Source of the DNA: Rhodopseudomonas palustris
GTDB lineage: Bacteria > Pseudomonadota > Alphaproteobacteria > Rhizobiales > Xanthobacteraceae
Assembly (NCBI RefSeq): GCF_013415845.1
Contig: NZ_CP058907.1
Location: forward strand, 3,596,001 to 3,660,000
DNA: 64,000 nt
Direction of reading: 5' to 3'
The notes under the pieces were generated by a model. That model was not told the DNA's origin, searched no databases, and saw only the letters and a program-made list of their open reading frames with translations. This document shows positions 8,901 to 17,823 of this stretch, piece by piece; position 1 is the stretch's first letter, and each line of letters begins with the position of its first letter. Position numbers and translations under genes: made by a program.

Positions 8901-9553
8901 GCGACACGGCCCATGCCCTGCATGCCCCGGATATTGACGTCGATCGAACCGCCGCCGTTCCTGGCTTCGCCCGACATCACACCCGGCGTACCGCGGAAGA
9001 TGTCGGCCGGGCTGCTGCCCCGAAAGCGCTCGATGCTCTCCTGCGTAATCTGGGTCACGGGCGCGGGCGTGCGGTACGGCACCTCGGCCGGAGTTCCGCG
9101 ACCACCCGAGATGTCGATCGTATCGAGCATCAGAGATCCATCGGATGCCGGCATCTGGTTCATGCTGGCGCTGACCGGACCGACGATCGTGACGGTGCCT
9201 CCACGCTTGATCCGATAGGAGAGCCCTGACCCAACCAGAAGCCGGTCGAGCGCAGCAGACGGTGTCAGCGCGCCGCGGACCGCCGGTGCGGACTTTCCCG
9301 CCACCAGAGCTTGATCGACGAAGATCTGGAGCCGCGACTGACGGGAGAATGCGATCAGTGCGCTCCCGAGCGGCTGAGCCTGGATGTCGAGCTCGCGAGA
9401 ACCGGCGCCTGCGCGTGATGGTTGCGGAGCTTGTGCGTAGGATTGTTCGACCGTCGCGGCCGTCGACAAGAACGTCGCCGCCATCAACAGAACGGCCAGT
9501 CGCCCGTTAGAGCATACGCACTTTGTATCCAAACTCATCCCGAAGGCCCCCAT
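5978..9553 (-). CDS. TonB-dependent signalling receptor fused to a C-terminal Omp25-like barrel
   Basis: This is a 1191-residue outer-membrane protein. In order: signal peptide (about 1-40); an STN signalling domain (about 50-120, LDIQAQPLGSALIAFSRQS); a plug (about 160-280); a 22-strand barrel ending about residue 921 in GRTFRLGMSGKF. That is where normal receptors end, with a terminal Phe. A further 270 residues follow: NWSGFHAGVNTAYN, FGLHAGYDYQF, VRGRLGFAVNDRLMLFASGGVAF and a terminal VRVGVNYRF, typical of an 8-strand Omp25/31 porin-like barrel. LRMPTLFE ... IPNAGLLPERSNNWE resembles the FRAP/NPNL region of haem receptors. With sigma factor and FecR upstream and haem oxygenase downstream, haem is the likely ligand. 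The ATG at 9538 is an alternative start. Confidence 0.9.
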   Translation of the reverse strand: MGAFGMSLDTKCVCSNGRLAVLLMAATFLSTAATVEQSYAQAPQPSRAGAGSRELDIQAQPLGSALIAFSRQSRLQIFVDQALVAGKSAPAVRGALTPSAALDRLLVGSGLSYRIKRGGTVTIVGPVSASMNQMPASDGSLMLDTIDISGGRGTPAEVPYRTPAPVTQITQESIERFRGSSPADIFRGTPGVMSGEARNGGGSIDVNIRGMQGMGRVAVTVDGAENGLTVYQGYQGISNRTYVDPDLLAGVDITKGADVSSRGIAGTVAMRTVGADDVVKAGEKWGVLVKSSFGTNTANPRPGDLGGYTWPRPYVSDPQPYPVPTAQASGLDRPGLLTPTSGSFSTVAAIKEANYDLLWGYAYRKQGNYFAGRNGPGAGVLDTGPQPLCYSSGFCYYPPSPISYAHVYQNTGLTSYRAGEQVLNTQLETESYLAKGTVRSDDGQSLQVGYNGYRSKAGDVIASLFSSAQNQAVQQVQEDVTKVDTGTVRYRWKPEDNGLVDLKANMWMTNLTLLTPPRTSIATNVKPEDFGLPYNYLPGNQTTMGGGDLSNRSHLSLERFGSLDFDYGASYVQEATRPTPFTNELNAGIPSREGARQEVAGFGKVAYKPVDWLTLNGGLRYSHYWSQDRSTITNASQVNPQPSRDTGGYSPSAGIVVEPIKDAQFYVNYSSALRMPTLFESVAGYSLIPNAGLLPERSNNWEAGVNLFREGVFAPADKAMMKFGYFNWNVSNYVARMSKSFVDPTYGYTYSALQVVNIDRARFEGLEWSGRYQSGGFTAEVAANYYLNVEYCPTAANCANSTLSGDYSANQVPPKYSANITLSQKLLDDDLTVGGRASYVGPRSIGYGAVQYGAAAIIAPIIWQPYWLVDVFAEYKLTKDIALRATVENLTDQYYVDPLSLVQQPGPGRTFRLGMSGKFGGSETVTPGSLTRLFAPSAAVANWSGFHAGVNTAYNSAKFGGTMTAMTASADGHAANEAPNQQVGALSFGLHAGYDYQFANRFIVGIEADVAKTEIGASQVTFASEGVACNCANNLGRMRQFEAVQQSEIKWLSTVRGRLGFAVNDRLMLFASGGVAFMRQDESRTQYRAVNSGNFSWPTTTVAAFTEDSSRIRVGYVIGGGGEFAVGGAWSIKAEYLLARFAGEDFTFADARAGVLPGNFVTPATYATSNGRKLSSNVDIPMVRVGVNYRF

Positions 9554-9613
9554 CGTCGAGCGGCCGCGTGTAGCGACCTGCTGCGATGAAGACGGCGGAG
9601 TTGGACAAAGTAG

Positions 9614-10579
9614 TTACTCGACTACCGCGTCTTTTTGCGATTCTGGGCTTGGAATCATTACAGTCAGAAGGCCGGCGGCACGATAGATCCGCAGCGATAG
9701 CGATTGAGCGATGGTGTCGAGCGCCGCGTCCACGTCGTCGGTGTCGAACACCGCCGTGACGTGCCGCTTGCCGAGTGCACCGCCGAACAGCACGATCGGG
9801 CCGCGCCGATACCGGCCGAGGTCGGCCAGCACATCATCCAAGGGCACGTCGCGGAAGATCAGTTGATTGTGCCGCCACGCCTGTACGGCATCAAGATCCG
9901 CCGCGGTGACACCAGATACGCCGCCGGTGCCGTAGCGAACCTCGTGGCCGGCTTCGACTTTCACCGGCGTCGCCGCTGGCGTTCCGACCTGAACCGTGTT
10001 GTGCGCCACGGCGACCGCAACGTCTTTTGCAATCTTGACGTCGAACGCGGTGCCCAGCACACGCACCTCGCCGCCTTCCGCCATAACAATGAATGGCCTT
10101 CCGGGATCCTTCGCCACCGTGAAGAATGCCTCTCCAGTCAGCAGCTTGATGCGCCGCTCGGTGTCGCCGAACGAGACATCGATCGCCGTCGAGGTCGCCA
10201 TCTCGACCTGCGAACCATCCTGCAGCATGACCGTCTTGCGCTCGCCGACGCCGGTTCGATGGTCCGCGAACAGGCCAACCGGCAGCAACTGCCAACCGAA
10301 ACCGGCCATCGCCAGCAGCAGCACGGCAGTCACCGCGATGCGCTTCGGCAGGTTCGATCGCTGCCGCCGAGGGCTGCGCGGCGCCGGACGCAGTCCGACG
10401 GCATCGAGGCCGCTCCACATCCGCTCGACCGAGCGCCAGGCAGCCTCGTGGGCCGGATCAACCGCCAGCCACGTTGCAAAGTCAGCACGGTCCTCCTCGG
10501 TGGCCTCGTCATCGCGAAGGACGACGAACCATTGAACCGCCTGCTCGTCTATGGACGATGGTCCGTCCAATCTGTCCAT
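9614..10579 (-). CDS. FecR-family anti-sigma / sigma regulator
   Basis: FecR-like proteins sit in the inner membrane, hold an ECF sigma factor and receive the signal from the STN domain of a loaded receptor. This one has an N-terminal cytoplasmic helix region (DEQAVQWFVVLRDDEATEEDRADFATWL), a membrane helix (near 80-100, AVTAVLLLAMAGFGWQLL), the FecR domain (about 105-220, GERKTVMLQDGSQVEMATST) and a C-terminal DUF4974-like part (RDVPLDDVLADLGRY). The ATG at 10579 has GAGG at a good distance; another ATG at 10606 adds nine residues but lacks a good site. It lies between the sigma factor and receptor genes. Confidence 0.88.
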   Translation of the reverse strand: MDRLDGPSSIDEQAVQWFVVLRDDEATEEDRADFATWLAVDPAHEAAWRSVERMWSGLDAVGLRPAPRSPRRQRSNLPKRIAVTAVLLLAMAGFGWQLLPVGLFADHRTGVGERKTVMLQDGSQVEMATSTAIDVSFGDTERRIKLLTGEAFFTVAKDPGRPFIVMAEGGEVRVLGTAFDVKIAKDVAVAVAHNTVQVGTPAATPVKVEAGHEVRYGTGGVSGVTAADLDAVQAWRHNQLIFRDVPLDDVLADLGRYRRGPIVLFGGALGKRHVTAVFDTDDVDAALDTIAQSLSLRIYRAAGLLTVMIPSPESQKDAVVE

Positions 10580-10721
10580 GCGGCCTCGTGTGACACGATC
10601 GTACATTGCGGAACAGCACCGTCATGCGGTGGGAGACGTCGCCGATGCGGGACGTAGCTAGGCACGGAAAACGTTCATGTGAAGCAAATACAGCGAAACC
10701 GCATCCGTCAGGGGGATGGCA

Positions 10722-11252
10722 TCACCGGACCGACGAGCCGTCCGCACCGCCCCCCTCTGCCGAGAAGCTTGCCTTGAGGCAAAGCATCGCTCTCAACATG
10801 TGCGCCATCACGGTATTTTTCGAGATTCCGAGCCGGTCGGCGATGTCGGCGTAGCTCATTCCTTCGAACTTGTGGAGAATCAACACTTCGCGGGGGCGCG
10901 GCGGCAATGCGGCCAGTGCAGCGTGCAACGCTCGGAATTCCTGGTGGGAAATCAGCACCGCATCGGGCAGCGGCGACGGGTCGGCGATCGCTTCGTCGAG
11001 TTCGACCGCCGTTGCCAATATATTGCGGCGACGCCGGCGGGCCTCGTCGATCGCCAGATTGTCGGTGGTTCGAAACAGATAGCTGCGGAGGTCACGGACC
11101 TCTTCGCGCGGCGCACGCAACAGGCGTAGGAAAGCCTCCTGCACGATGTCGGCGGCAGCGCTCGCAGACAGTCCGCGGGCAATCAGAAACCGCTGAAGCC
11201 GCCGATGCTCATCGGCATAGAGATGCGCCAGACTCTCGGTCAAATCGGTCAT
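10722..11252 (-). CDS. ECF sigma factor, FecI-like
   Basis: The 176-residue protein has sigma region 2 (LYADEHRRLQRFLIARG ... DIVQEAFLRLL ... RSYLFRTTDNLAIDEARR) and region 4 (LPPRPREVLILHKFEGMSYADIADRLGISKNTVMAHM), typical of the iron-starvation ECF group. It heads the locus and is followed after 142 nt by the FecR gene, so it probably directs transcription of the receptor operon when the receptor signals. I chose the ATG at 11252 because it gives normal FecI length; no strong ribosome-binding site is visible. Confidence 0.88.
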   Translation of the reverse strand: MTDLTESLAHLYADEHRRLQRFLIARGLSASAAADIVQEAFLRLLRAPREEVRDLRSYLFRTTDNLAIDEARRRRRNILATAVELDEAIADPSPLPDAVLISHQEFRALHAALAALPPRPREVLILHKFEGMSYADIADRLGISKNTVMAHMLRAMLCLKASFSAEGGGADGSSVR

Positions 11253-11604
11253 CGAATGAACGCCACTCAACCTTTCGCCCCCCCGAGCGAACGCCATCTC
11301 CACCAATCCGGTTATCAGCCGCCCGATTTCGCCGCAAACCCAGCGAATTAGATTGGCTCTAGCCGAGCGTGTGAGAATTCCACCGCATGACATGCAGCGC
11401 GGCAAGGCCACGGCGGCGCGATGGCGCCGCCCCAAGGCTCCGCCGGTCAGCCGGCGCGCCGGACGCCGCGATCGTCCGATCTGCGACGCAGCCGGCCGGA
11501 ACGGCCGGTCCCGATTCGGGCGCAAATCCGGCTGGACGGCAGACCGTGAGCCGCCCTCAAGTCGCCTGATGCCAGAATATTGGATACAGATTGAGCAGTT
11601 TAGC
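11253..11604. other. Intergenic region upstream of the sigma factor gene
   Basis: These 352 nt hold no convincing gene. They separate tRNA-Trp from the haem-uptake locus and must contain the sigma-factor promoter. I looked for an Irr-type box (TTTAGAA...TTCTAAA) and a clear Fur-type box and saw neither. Several short GC-rich inverted repeats are present (for example GCCGGCCGGAACGGCCGG near 11500). Confidence 0.5.
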
Positions 11605-11680
11605 TGGCAGGAGTGGCAGGGCTCGAACCTGCGACCCCCGGTTTTGGAGACCGGTGCTCTACCAATTGAGCTACACTCCT
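11605..11680 (-). tRNA. tRNA-Trp (CCA anticodon)
   Basis: A 76-nt cloverleaf reads on the minus strand: acceptor AGGAGTG pairs with CACTCCT, D-arm AGCTCAATTGGTAGAGC, anticodon loop CTCCAAA with anticodon CCA, T-arm with GGTTCGAGCC, and an encoded CCA end (11605-11607). This tRNA sits between tuf and secE in many bacteria. Its 3' end faces the haem-uptake locus. Confidence 0.97.
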
Positions 11681-11762
11681 ACGTCGGCGTCGCCGCCGAA
11701 CGGGCCGTTTGAAGCACAGGCGGTGCCCTGCTGGCAAGTGGGATACGCGGTTAGGCTTTGGT

Positions 11763-12089
11763 CTATTCGACAGGTTCCACAGGCACGGCGTCCGGACCGG
11801 TTCCGGACTTGCGATGCGATCGGGGCGCGAGCGCGCAATCCCGGTTGGCACCCGTCCCCGGCGCATTCTCGAACACACAGCGCCTCGGCGGCACGCCACA
11901 CACCCGGTCGAGCTCGCGGAAGCCGACGCAGTGACCATCCGGCGCCCGATAGCCGGTGCCGCCTTTGCAGCCGCAGCCTTTGCACGGCGGCCGGTCCGGA
12001 CAGGCCGCCTCGCCTGCCGCCGGCCACGCCCAAACGAAAAGAATAGCCGCGCATACGGCAAAGCGTACGCGCGGCTTCCTTAAGCTCAT
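11763..12089 (-). CDS. Small secreted cysteine-rich protein, unknown function
   Basis: The 108-residue product has a signal peptide (about 1-28, [21 protein letters not shown]) and a compact Cys-rich mature part. Key pattern: [25 protein letters not shown] followed by a second stretch [18 protein letters not shown], eight cysteines or so, likely disulfide-bonded in the periplasm. It starts 16 nt after the tuf stop and is upstream of tRNA-Trp, so it may be co-transcribed with both. A GTG one codon earlier is possible. I do not recognise a function; the regular Cys pattern argues that it is a real gene. Confidence 0.7.
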   Translation of the reverse strand: MSLRKPRVRFAVCAAILFVWAWPAAGEAACPDRPPCKGCGCKGGTGYRAPDGHCVGFRELDRVCGVPPRRCVFENAPGTGANRDCALAPRSHRKSGTGPDAVPVEPVE

Positions 12090-12105
12090 CACGTCGATCG
12101 AGTTG

Positions 12106-13296
<1,191 letters not shown>

Positions 13297-13481
13297 CGTT
13301 CTCCATCCTTGTCGGCGCCAGCCTGGAAGGCGGCGAAACCGCGGCTGGTTACTGCGGAAAAGCACCCTGTTCAAGCCGGATTTTATGGGTCAATCTGGCG
13401 CGGAACGCCCCCGCAGGCCCGGATGACACCCATGTGAACACCGGTGCCGGATCACAACAAAAACAGCAATCGGGAAACGCC

Positions 13482-14705
13482 ATGACAGCGACCGCCGCCG
13501 CACCCTCCGCCCTCCCCCCGCAGACCCCGGCTTTGCCGGAAGCCAAGCCCGAGACCCTGGGGCTGTCGCCGCGCCGGCTGCAGGTGATGTCGGACGCCTT
13601 CAAGCGCGAGATCGACAAGGGCACCATCCCCGGCGTCACTGTGCTGGTGTCGCGCAAGGGCAAGATCGGCTGGTTCGAGGCGCTGGGGCGGCAGGCACCC
13701 GGTTCAGACGCGCCGATGCGCCGCGACAGCATCTTCCGGATCTTCTCGATGACCAAGCCAATCGTCTCGGTCGGCATCATGCAGCTGGTCGAGGACGGCC
13801 AGATGCTGCTCGACGATCCGCTCTCGAAATACATTCCCGAATTTGAGAATACCAACGTCGGCGTCGTGCACGGCGGCGAGCTCGAACTGGTGCCGCCGCA
13901 ACGCCCGATCACCATCCAGGATCTGCTGCGCCACACCTCGGGTATCACCTACGACCACACCGGCGACGGTCCGATCCACAAGATGTACCGCGCCTCGCGA
14001 ATCCGCAGCCGCAAGATCACCAACGAAGAGCACGCCACTTTGGTCGCCTCGATGCCGCTGGTGTGTCAGCCCGGCGCGGCGTGGAATTACAGCCGCTCGA
14101 CCGACATTCTCGGCCGGGTGATCGAAGTGGTCGCCGGCAAGACCCTCGGCACGTTCCTGACCGAACGCATCCTGGCGCCGCTGCAGATGAGCGAGACCGG
14201 CTTCCACACCGCGGCCGACAACAAGGGCCGCCTCGCCGAGGCGTTCCCGGCCGATCCGTGGACCGGCGATCCGGTGGCGCTGTTCAATATGCTGGAAAAG
14301 CCGGCGATGGAATCCGGCGGCGGCGGCCTGGTCTCGACCACGATGGACTATGCGCGTTTCTGCCAGATGCTGCTCGGCGGCGGCACGCTGGATGGGGCGC
14401 GCATCATCGGCCGCAAGACGCTGGAGCTGATGGCGAGCAATCACCTTGAGCCGCACATCCCGCCGGACAACTACATCCTGCCGCCGGGCAACGGCTTCGG
14501 CCTCGGTTTCGCGGTCCGCACCCAGCCGGGAATCTCGCCCTTCCCCGGCTCGGTCGGCCAGTTCTACTGGAGCGGCATCGCCGGCACGTTCTTCTGGATC
14601 GACCCGGCCGAGCAGCTATTCGCGGTATTCATGTCGCAGGGACCGGGGCAGCGCGAATACTTCCGCACCCTGGTGCGCGACCTCGTGTACGCGGCGGTGG
14701 AGTAG
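13482..14705 (+). CDS. Serine beta-lactamase-fold hydrolase (EstB/class C type)
   Basis: The 407-residue protein belongs to the class C beta-lactamase/esterase superfamily (PF00144). The nucleophile motif SMTK is at residues 89-92, the Tyr motif YSRS at 203-206 and a WSGIAGTFF segment takes the place of the third (KTG-like) motif. There is no signal peptide, so it is probably cytosolic and more likely an esterase or a D-Ala/amide hydrolase than an antibiotic-resistance enzyme. It is divergent from tuf. The ATG at 13482 has GGGAAA upstream. Confidence 0.85.
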   Translation: MTATAAAPSALPPQTPALPEAKPETLGLSPRRLQVMSDAFKREIDKGTIPGVTVLVSRKGKIGWFEALGRQAPGSDAPMRRDSIFRIFSMTKPIVSVGIMQLVEDGQMLLDDPLSKYIPEFENTNVGVVHGGELELVPPQRPITIQDLLRHTSGITYDHTGDGPIHKMYRASRIRSRKITNEEHATLVASMPLVCQPGAAWNYSRSTDILGRVIEVVAGKTLGTFLTERILAPLQMSETGFHTAADNKGRLAEAFPADPWTGDPVALFNMLEKPAMESGGGGLVSTTMDYARFCQMLLGGGTLDGARIIGRKTLELMASNHLEPHIPPDNYILPPGNGFGLGFAVRTQPGISPFPGSVGQFYWSGIAGTFFWIDPAEQLFAVFMSQGPGQREYFRTLVRDLVYAAVE

Positions 14706-14721
14706 TCGCCGTTCTCTCCGA

Positions 14722-14819
14722 GTCATTCCGGGGCGCGAGCGCAGCTCGCGAACCCGGAATCTCTTCTTTGCTTATAACTTCGGGACTCCGGGTTCGCGCT
14801 TCGCGCGCCCCGGAATGAC
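14722..14819. repeat. Intergenic palindromic repeat, type B
   Basis: Begins GTCATTCCGGGGCGCG and ends CGCGCCCCGGAATGAC, so the outer 16 nt of each end are near-perfect inverted copies. The internal CCCGGAATCTCTTCTT is shared with the element at 17643-17758. It lies between convergent genes and may act as a bidirectional transcript end. Confidence 0.8.
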
Positions 14820-14827
14820 CCGAGAGG

Positions 14828-15595
14828 TCAACTAATCGTCGCGCCGCCGTCGATGACGATGGTCTGACCGGTGGTGAAGGTGCCCGCCTTGGAGGCAAGG
14901 AAGATCGCGGCGCCGGCGATCTCGTCGGGCTCGCCGATCCGCTGCAGCGGCGAACGCGCGGTCGAGGCCTTCAGCGTCTCCGGGTTCTCCCACAGCGCCC
15001 GGGCGAAGTCGGTCTTGATCAAGCCCGGCGCGATGCAATTGACGCGAATGTTGTGCTCGCCGTACTCGCAGGCCAAATTGCGCGCAAGCTGCATGTCGGC
15101 GGCCTTGGAGATGCAGTAGGCGCCGATTACGGTCGAGCCCTTCAGGCCGCCGATCGAGGACACGATGGTGATCGAACCGTCCTTGCGCGCGATCATCTGC
15201 GGCACGACTTCGTTGATCAGCCAGTGGTTGGCGACGATGTTGTTGTCGAGGATCTTGCGGAACTGATCGTCGTTGATGCCGGCCTGCGGGCCATAATACG
15301 GGTTCGACGCGGCGTTGCAGACCAGGGCGTCGATCTTGCCGAAGGTCTGCGTCGCTTCCTGCGCCAGGCGCTTCAGATCGTCCTTGCTCGAGATGTTGGC
15401 GGCGAGCGCCAGCGCGGTCCCAGCTCCATAGGTGTCGTTGATCGACTTGGCAACCGCATCGCAGGCGTCCTGCTTGCGCGACGAGATAACCACTTTGGCG
15501 CCGTGCTCGGCCATCCGCTCGGCGATCGCCTTGCCGATGCCGCGCGACGAACCGGTGATGACGGCGACTTTACCGCTGAGGTCGAACAAGTTCAT
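14828..15595 (-). CDS. SDR-family oxidoreductase
   Basis: A classical short-chain dehydrogenase/reductase (255 residues). The dinucleotide motif is TGSSRGIG (residues 15-22), NAA is at about 91-93, the catalytic Ser is in TIVSSIGG (about 143-146), and the Tyr/Lys pair is in YCISKAA (about 158-164). The C-terminal FTTGQTIVIDGGATIS is standard. GGGAGAGAAAC precedes the ATG. It sits near the kinase/acyl-CoA dehydrogenase pair and could oxidise a hydroxyacyl-CoA or alcohol there, but the substrate is unknown. Confidence 0.92.
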   Translation of the reverse strand: MNLFDLSGKVAVITGSSRGIGKAIAERMAEHGAKVVISSRKQDACDAVAKSINDTYGAGTALALAANISSKDDLKRLAQEATQTFGKIDALVCNAASNPYYGPQAGINDDQFRKILDNNIVANHWLINEVVPQMIARKDGSITIVSSIGGLKGSTVIGAYCISKAADMQLARNLACEYGEHNIRVNCIAPGLIKTDFARALWENPETLKASTARSPLQRIGEPDEIAGAAIFLASKAGTFTTGQTIVIDGGATIS

Positions 15596-15635
15596 GTTTC
15601 TCTCCCGTTTTGATTATTGTGAGTGACGACTTATC

Positions 15636-15752
15636 CGTCATTGCGATCACCCGGATCGGCGCTTCGCGCCGTCCGAGCACAGGCTCCGCGAAGCCATCCA
15701 GATCCGTGCACTACGCTGGATTGCTTCGTCGCTTCGCTCCTCGCAATGACGG
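15636..15752. repeat. Intergenic palindromic repeat, type C
   Basis: Starts CGTCATTGCGA and ends CTCGCAATGACGG; the inner part carries GAAGCCATCCAG and CTGGATTGCTTCGTCGCTTCGCTCCTCGCAATGAC. A second copy of this type is at 46581-46664. Confidence 0.8.
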
Positions 15753-15778
15753 AAAAGCTTCGTTCGCAATGATGTCAC

Positions 15779-16534
15779 CTAAGCCAGCTTGCTCGGCGTC
15801 GCCAATTCCGGGCCGGCCGGCTGATGCATCGCGGCGTGCGATGGGTCGGCGATCCACGGCTGCTGATTGACCATCGGAATCCGCCAGCCCTCGTGACCGT
15901 TGGAGGCCATATGGTCGAGCCGGGTGATCGAGCAATTGTCGATCGTGAAGGCGAGCCCCCGCTCCGGCTGATCGCGCAGCGCGACGCCAATCGCGGCCTT
16001 GATGGTACCGCCGTGCGCGACCGCAACGATGTCTTCGCCCGGATGCGCGGCGGTGATCCGCGCGATCGCGCGCCTGGTGCGCTCGTACAGATCCATGAAG
16101 CTCTCGCCGTTCGGCGCGCGCTCGTCGATCGGCGCGAACCAGAAGGTGTCGAGATTGACCGGCAGCTTGGCGAAGAACGCGGCACGGTTGGTGCCCTGCC
16201 AGTCGCCGAGATGCTGCTCGTTGAGATCGGCGTCCTGCGTGATGGTATCGGGTCGCGGGAAACCGGCGGCGAAAATCGCTTCCGCGGTCATGTGGGTGCG
16301 CTTCAGCTTGCTTGCGTACCACACCGCGTTCTGCGGCAGCACCCGGCTGACAGCATCGAACACCACACGATCGCTGCAATCGCAGTCGATGTCGATCTGG
16401 CCGTAGATGTTGCCGCCGTCGCTGCGCACCGGCGCATGCCGCACCCACCACCACCGCGTCGCGGTGACGCCGACCGGCACCGAATGTTGGGCGACGAACG
16501 GTTTGTCGTTGGAAGACGGCGGCACGTTCGTCAT
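15779..16534 (-). CDS. Histidine phosphatase family protein
   Basis: The 251-residue protein has the histidine-phosphatase fold: the phospho-acceptor motif appears as WWVRHAPV (RHA instead of the usual RHG), followed by YASKLKRTHMTAEAI, the acid region DADLNEQHLGDWQG, and the second His in VAVAHGGTIKAAIG. Members remove phosphate from small molecules or cofactor intermediates. The ATG at 16534 is preceded by GAAAGGA; an upstream GTG would add nine residues. It is divergent from the SDR gene at 16691. Substrate unknown; a link to the phosphorylating enzyme at 17824 is speculation. Confidence 0.85.
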   Translation of the reverse strand: MTNVPPSSNDKPFVAQHSVPVGVTATRWWWVRHAPVRSDGGNIYGQIDIDCDCSDRVVFDAVSRVLPQNAVWYASKLKRTHMTAEAIFAAGFPRPDTITQDADLNEQHLGDWQGTNRAAFFAKLPVNLDTFWFAPIDERAPNGESFMDLYERTRRAIARITAAHPGEDIVAVAHGGTIKAAIGVALRDQPERGLAFTIDNCSITRLDHMASNGHEGWRIPMVNQQPWIADPSHAAMHQPAGPELATPSKLA

Positions 16535-16690
16535 GCGAGAAAATCCTTTCAATCCGGTCACAAGTCGCTGTACGTCAGACCTCGCATCGCCTCAAGTCAC
16601 TTGTGTGTCGAACGCGCGATGTCGATCGAACGATCGTCGTTCCAATTCCGTCAAACGGCAAACGCCGAAGCGATCAGCAGGGAGCAACGC

Positions 16691-17476
16691 ATGGGCCGCC
16701 TCGAAGGCAAATCCATCATCATCACCGGCGCCGGTAGCGGCATCGGCCGCGCGGCATCGCTGCTGTTCACCAAGGAAGGCGCGCAACTGATTGCGGTCGA
16801 TCGCACCGAAGGCGTGCAGGAGACGGTCGAGCAAGTGCGCAAGGCGGGCGGCACCGCCGAAGCGGTGATGGCCGATGCAGGCTCCGAGGACGACGTGAAG
16901 GGGTTCGTCGCCAAGGCGATCGCCGCTTACGGCAAGCTCGACGGCATCTGGGCCAATGCCGGTATCAGCGGCGGCTTGGTGCCGCTGCCCGAACAGACAC
17001 CGGAGCATTGGCAGGAGATCCTGCGCGTCAACCTGATCGGTCCGTTCCTGGCGATCAAACACACCATGCCGCATCTGATCAAACAGGGGCACGGCGCGAT
17101 CCTGTGCACCGCTTCGGTCGCGGGCCTGAAGAGCGGCGCGTCGGGGCATCCCTACGCAGCATCGAAAGCCGGCGTGATCAGCCTAGTGCAGACCACCGCC
17201 TACTCGCTGTCCGGCACCGGCGTGCGCATCAACGCGGTGTGCCCCGGCCTGATCGAGACCGGCATGACCAAGCCGGTGTTCGACGGCGCGCGCGCCCGCG
17301 GCACCGATCACAAGATCGGCCAGCTCAACCCGCTGAAGCGCGCCGGCCAGCCGCACGAACTCGCTACCATGGGGCTATTCCTGCTCAGCGACGAAGCGTC
17401 CTACGTCAACGGCCAGGCGTTCCCAGTCGACGGCGGCCTGACCGCGTCGATGCCGTATGCGGGCAAGCCGATCTGA
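16691..17476 (+). CDS. SDR-family oxidoreductase
   Basis: Classical SDR (261 residues): TGAGSGIG at 13-20, NAG near 90, the catalytic Ser in LCTASVAGL (about 141) and YAASKAG (Tyr about 156, Lys about 160). The C-terminus has SYVNGQAFPVDGG. GGAG lies before the ATG. It is an NAD(P)-dependent alcohol/keto dehydrogenase of unknown substrate, divided from the histidine phosphatase gene by a short shared promoter region and followed by two palindromic repeats. Confidence 0.92.
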   Translation: MGRLEGKSIIITGAGSGIGRAASLLFTKEGAQLIAVDRTEGVQETVEQVRKAGGTAEAVMADAGSEDDVKGFVAKAIAAYGKLDGIWANAGISGGLVPLPEQTPEHWQEILRVNLIGPFLAIKHTMPHLIKQGHGAILCTASVAGLKSGASGHPYAASKAGVISLVQTTAYSLSGTGVRINAVCPGLIETGMTKPVFDGARARGTDHKIGQLNPLKRAGQPHELATMGLFLLSDEASYVNGQAFPVDGGLTASMPYAGKPI

Positions 17477-17516
17477 GACGGGTTGATTAGCGGCGCAGAC
17501 CGCTCCACACACGACC

Positions 17517-17613
17517 GTCATCCCCGCGCATGCGGGGATCCAGTATTCCAGGGCGTTCGTGATAACAATGACGCACTGGGATACTGGGTCGCCCGGACGA
17601 GCCGGGCGATGAC
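17517..17613. repeat. Intergenic palindromic repeat, type A-like
   Basis: Begins GTCATCCCCGCGCATGCGGGGATCC and ends CGGGCGATGAC. It holds two internal hairpins (CCCCGC-GCAT-GCGGGG and GCCCGGACGAGCCGGGC) joined by the inverted pieces CCAGTATTCCAG and CTGGGATACTGG. Confidence 0.7.
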
Positions 17614-17642
17614 GACCTTTTTGAAATCAAGATCGAAGTTTC

Positions 17643-17758
17643 GTCATTCCGGGGCGCGCGTGAAATGCGCGAGCCTGGAATCTCTTCTTGGCTGTCACTC
17701 GTTCTTATCAGCTCGGGATTCCGGGTCTGCACACCTTCGGCGTGCATCCTGGAATGAC
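17643..17758. repeat. Intergenic palindromic repeat, type B
   Basis: Starts GTCATTCCGGGGCGCGCG and ends CCTGGAATGAC, and shares GGAATCTCTTCTT with the type B copy at 14722-14819. It follows directly after the repeat at 17517-17613, so two different repeat types are stacked here. Confidence 0.75.
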
Positions 17759-17773
17759 TTTGGTGAGAGCAAC

Positions 17774-17807
17774 AAAAAGGCGCGATCCTTGCGGACCGCG
17801 CCTTTTT
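17774..17807 (-). terminator. Intrinsic terminator after the APH-type kinase gene
   Basis: An 11-bp perfect inverted repeat (AAAAAGGCGCG ... CGCGCCTTTTT) with a 12-nt loop. The A/T ends make it work in both directions; on the minus strand it lies 17 nt after the kinase stop. Confidence 0.85.
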
Positions 17808-17823
17808 CAATCTCGAAACCCGC

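Noticed and set aside
11253..11604. Irr or Fur box upstream of the haem-uptake locus
   Set aside because: No TTTAGAA...TTCTAAA or Fur-like inverted repeat was visible.
15824..16690. Long plus-strand frame joined to the SDR at 16691
   Set aside because: It is antisense to the histidine phosphatase gene and has an Arg/Asp/Val-rich composition typical of a GC-driven false frame.
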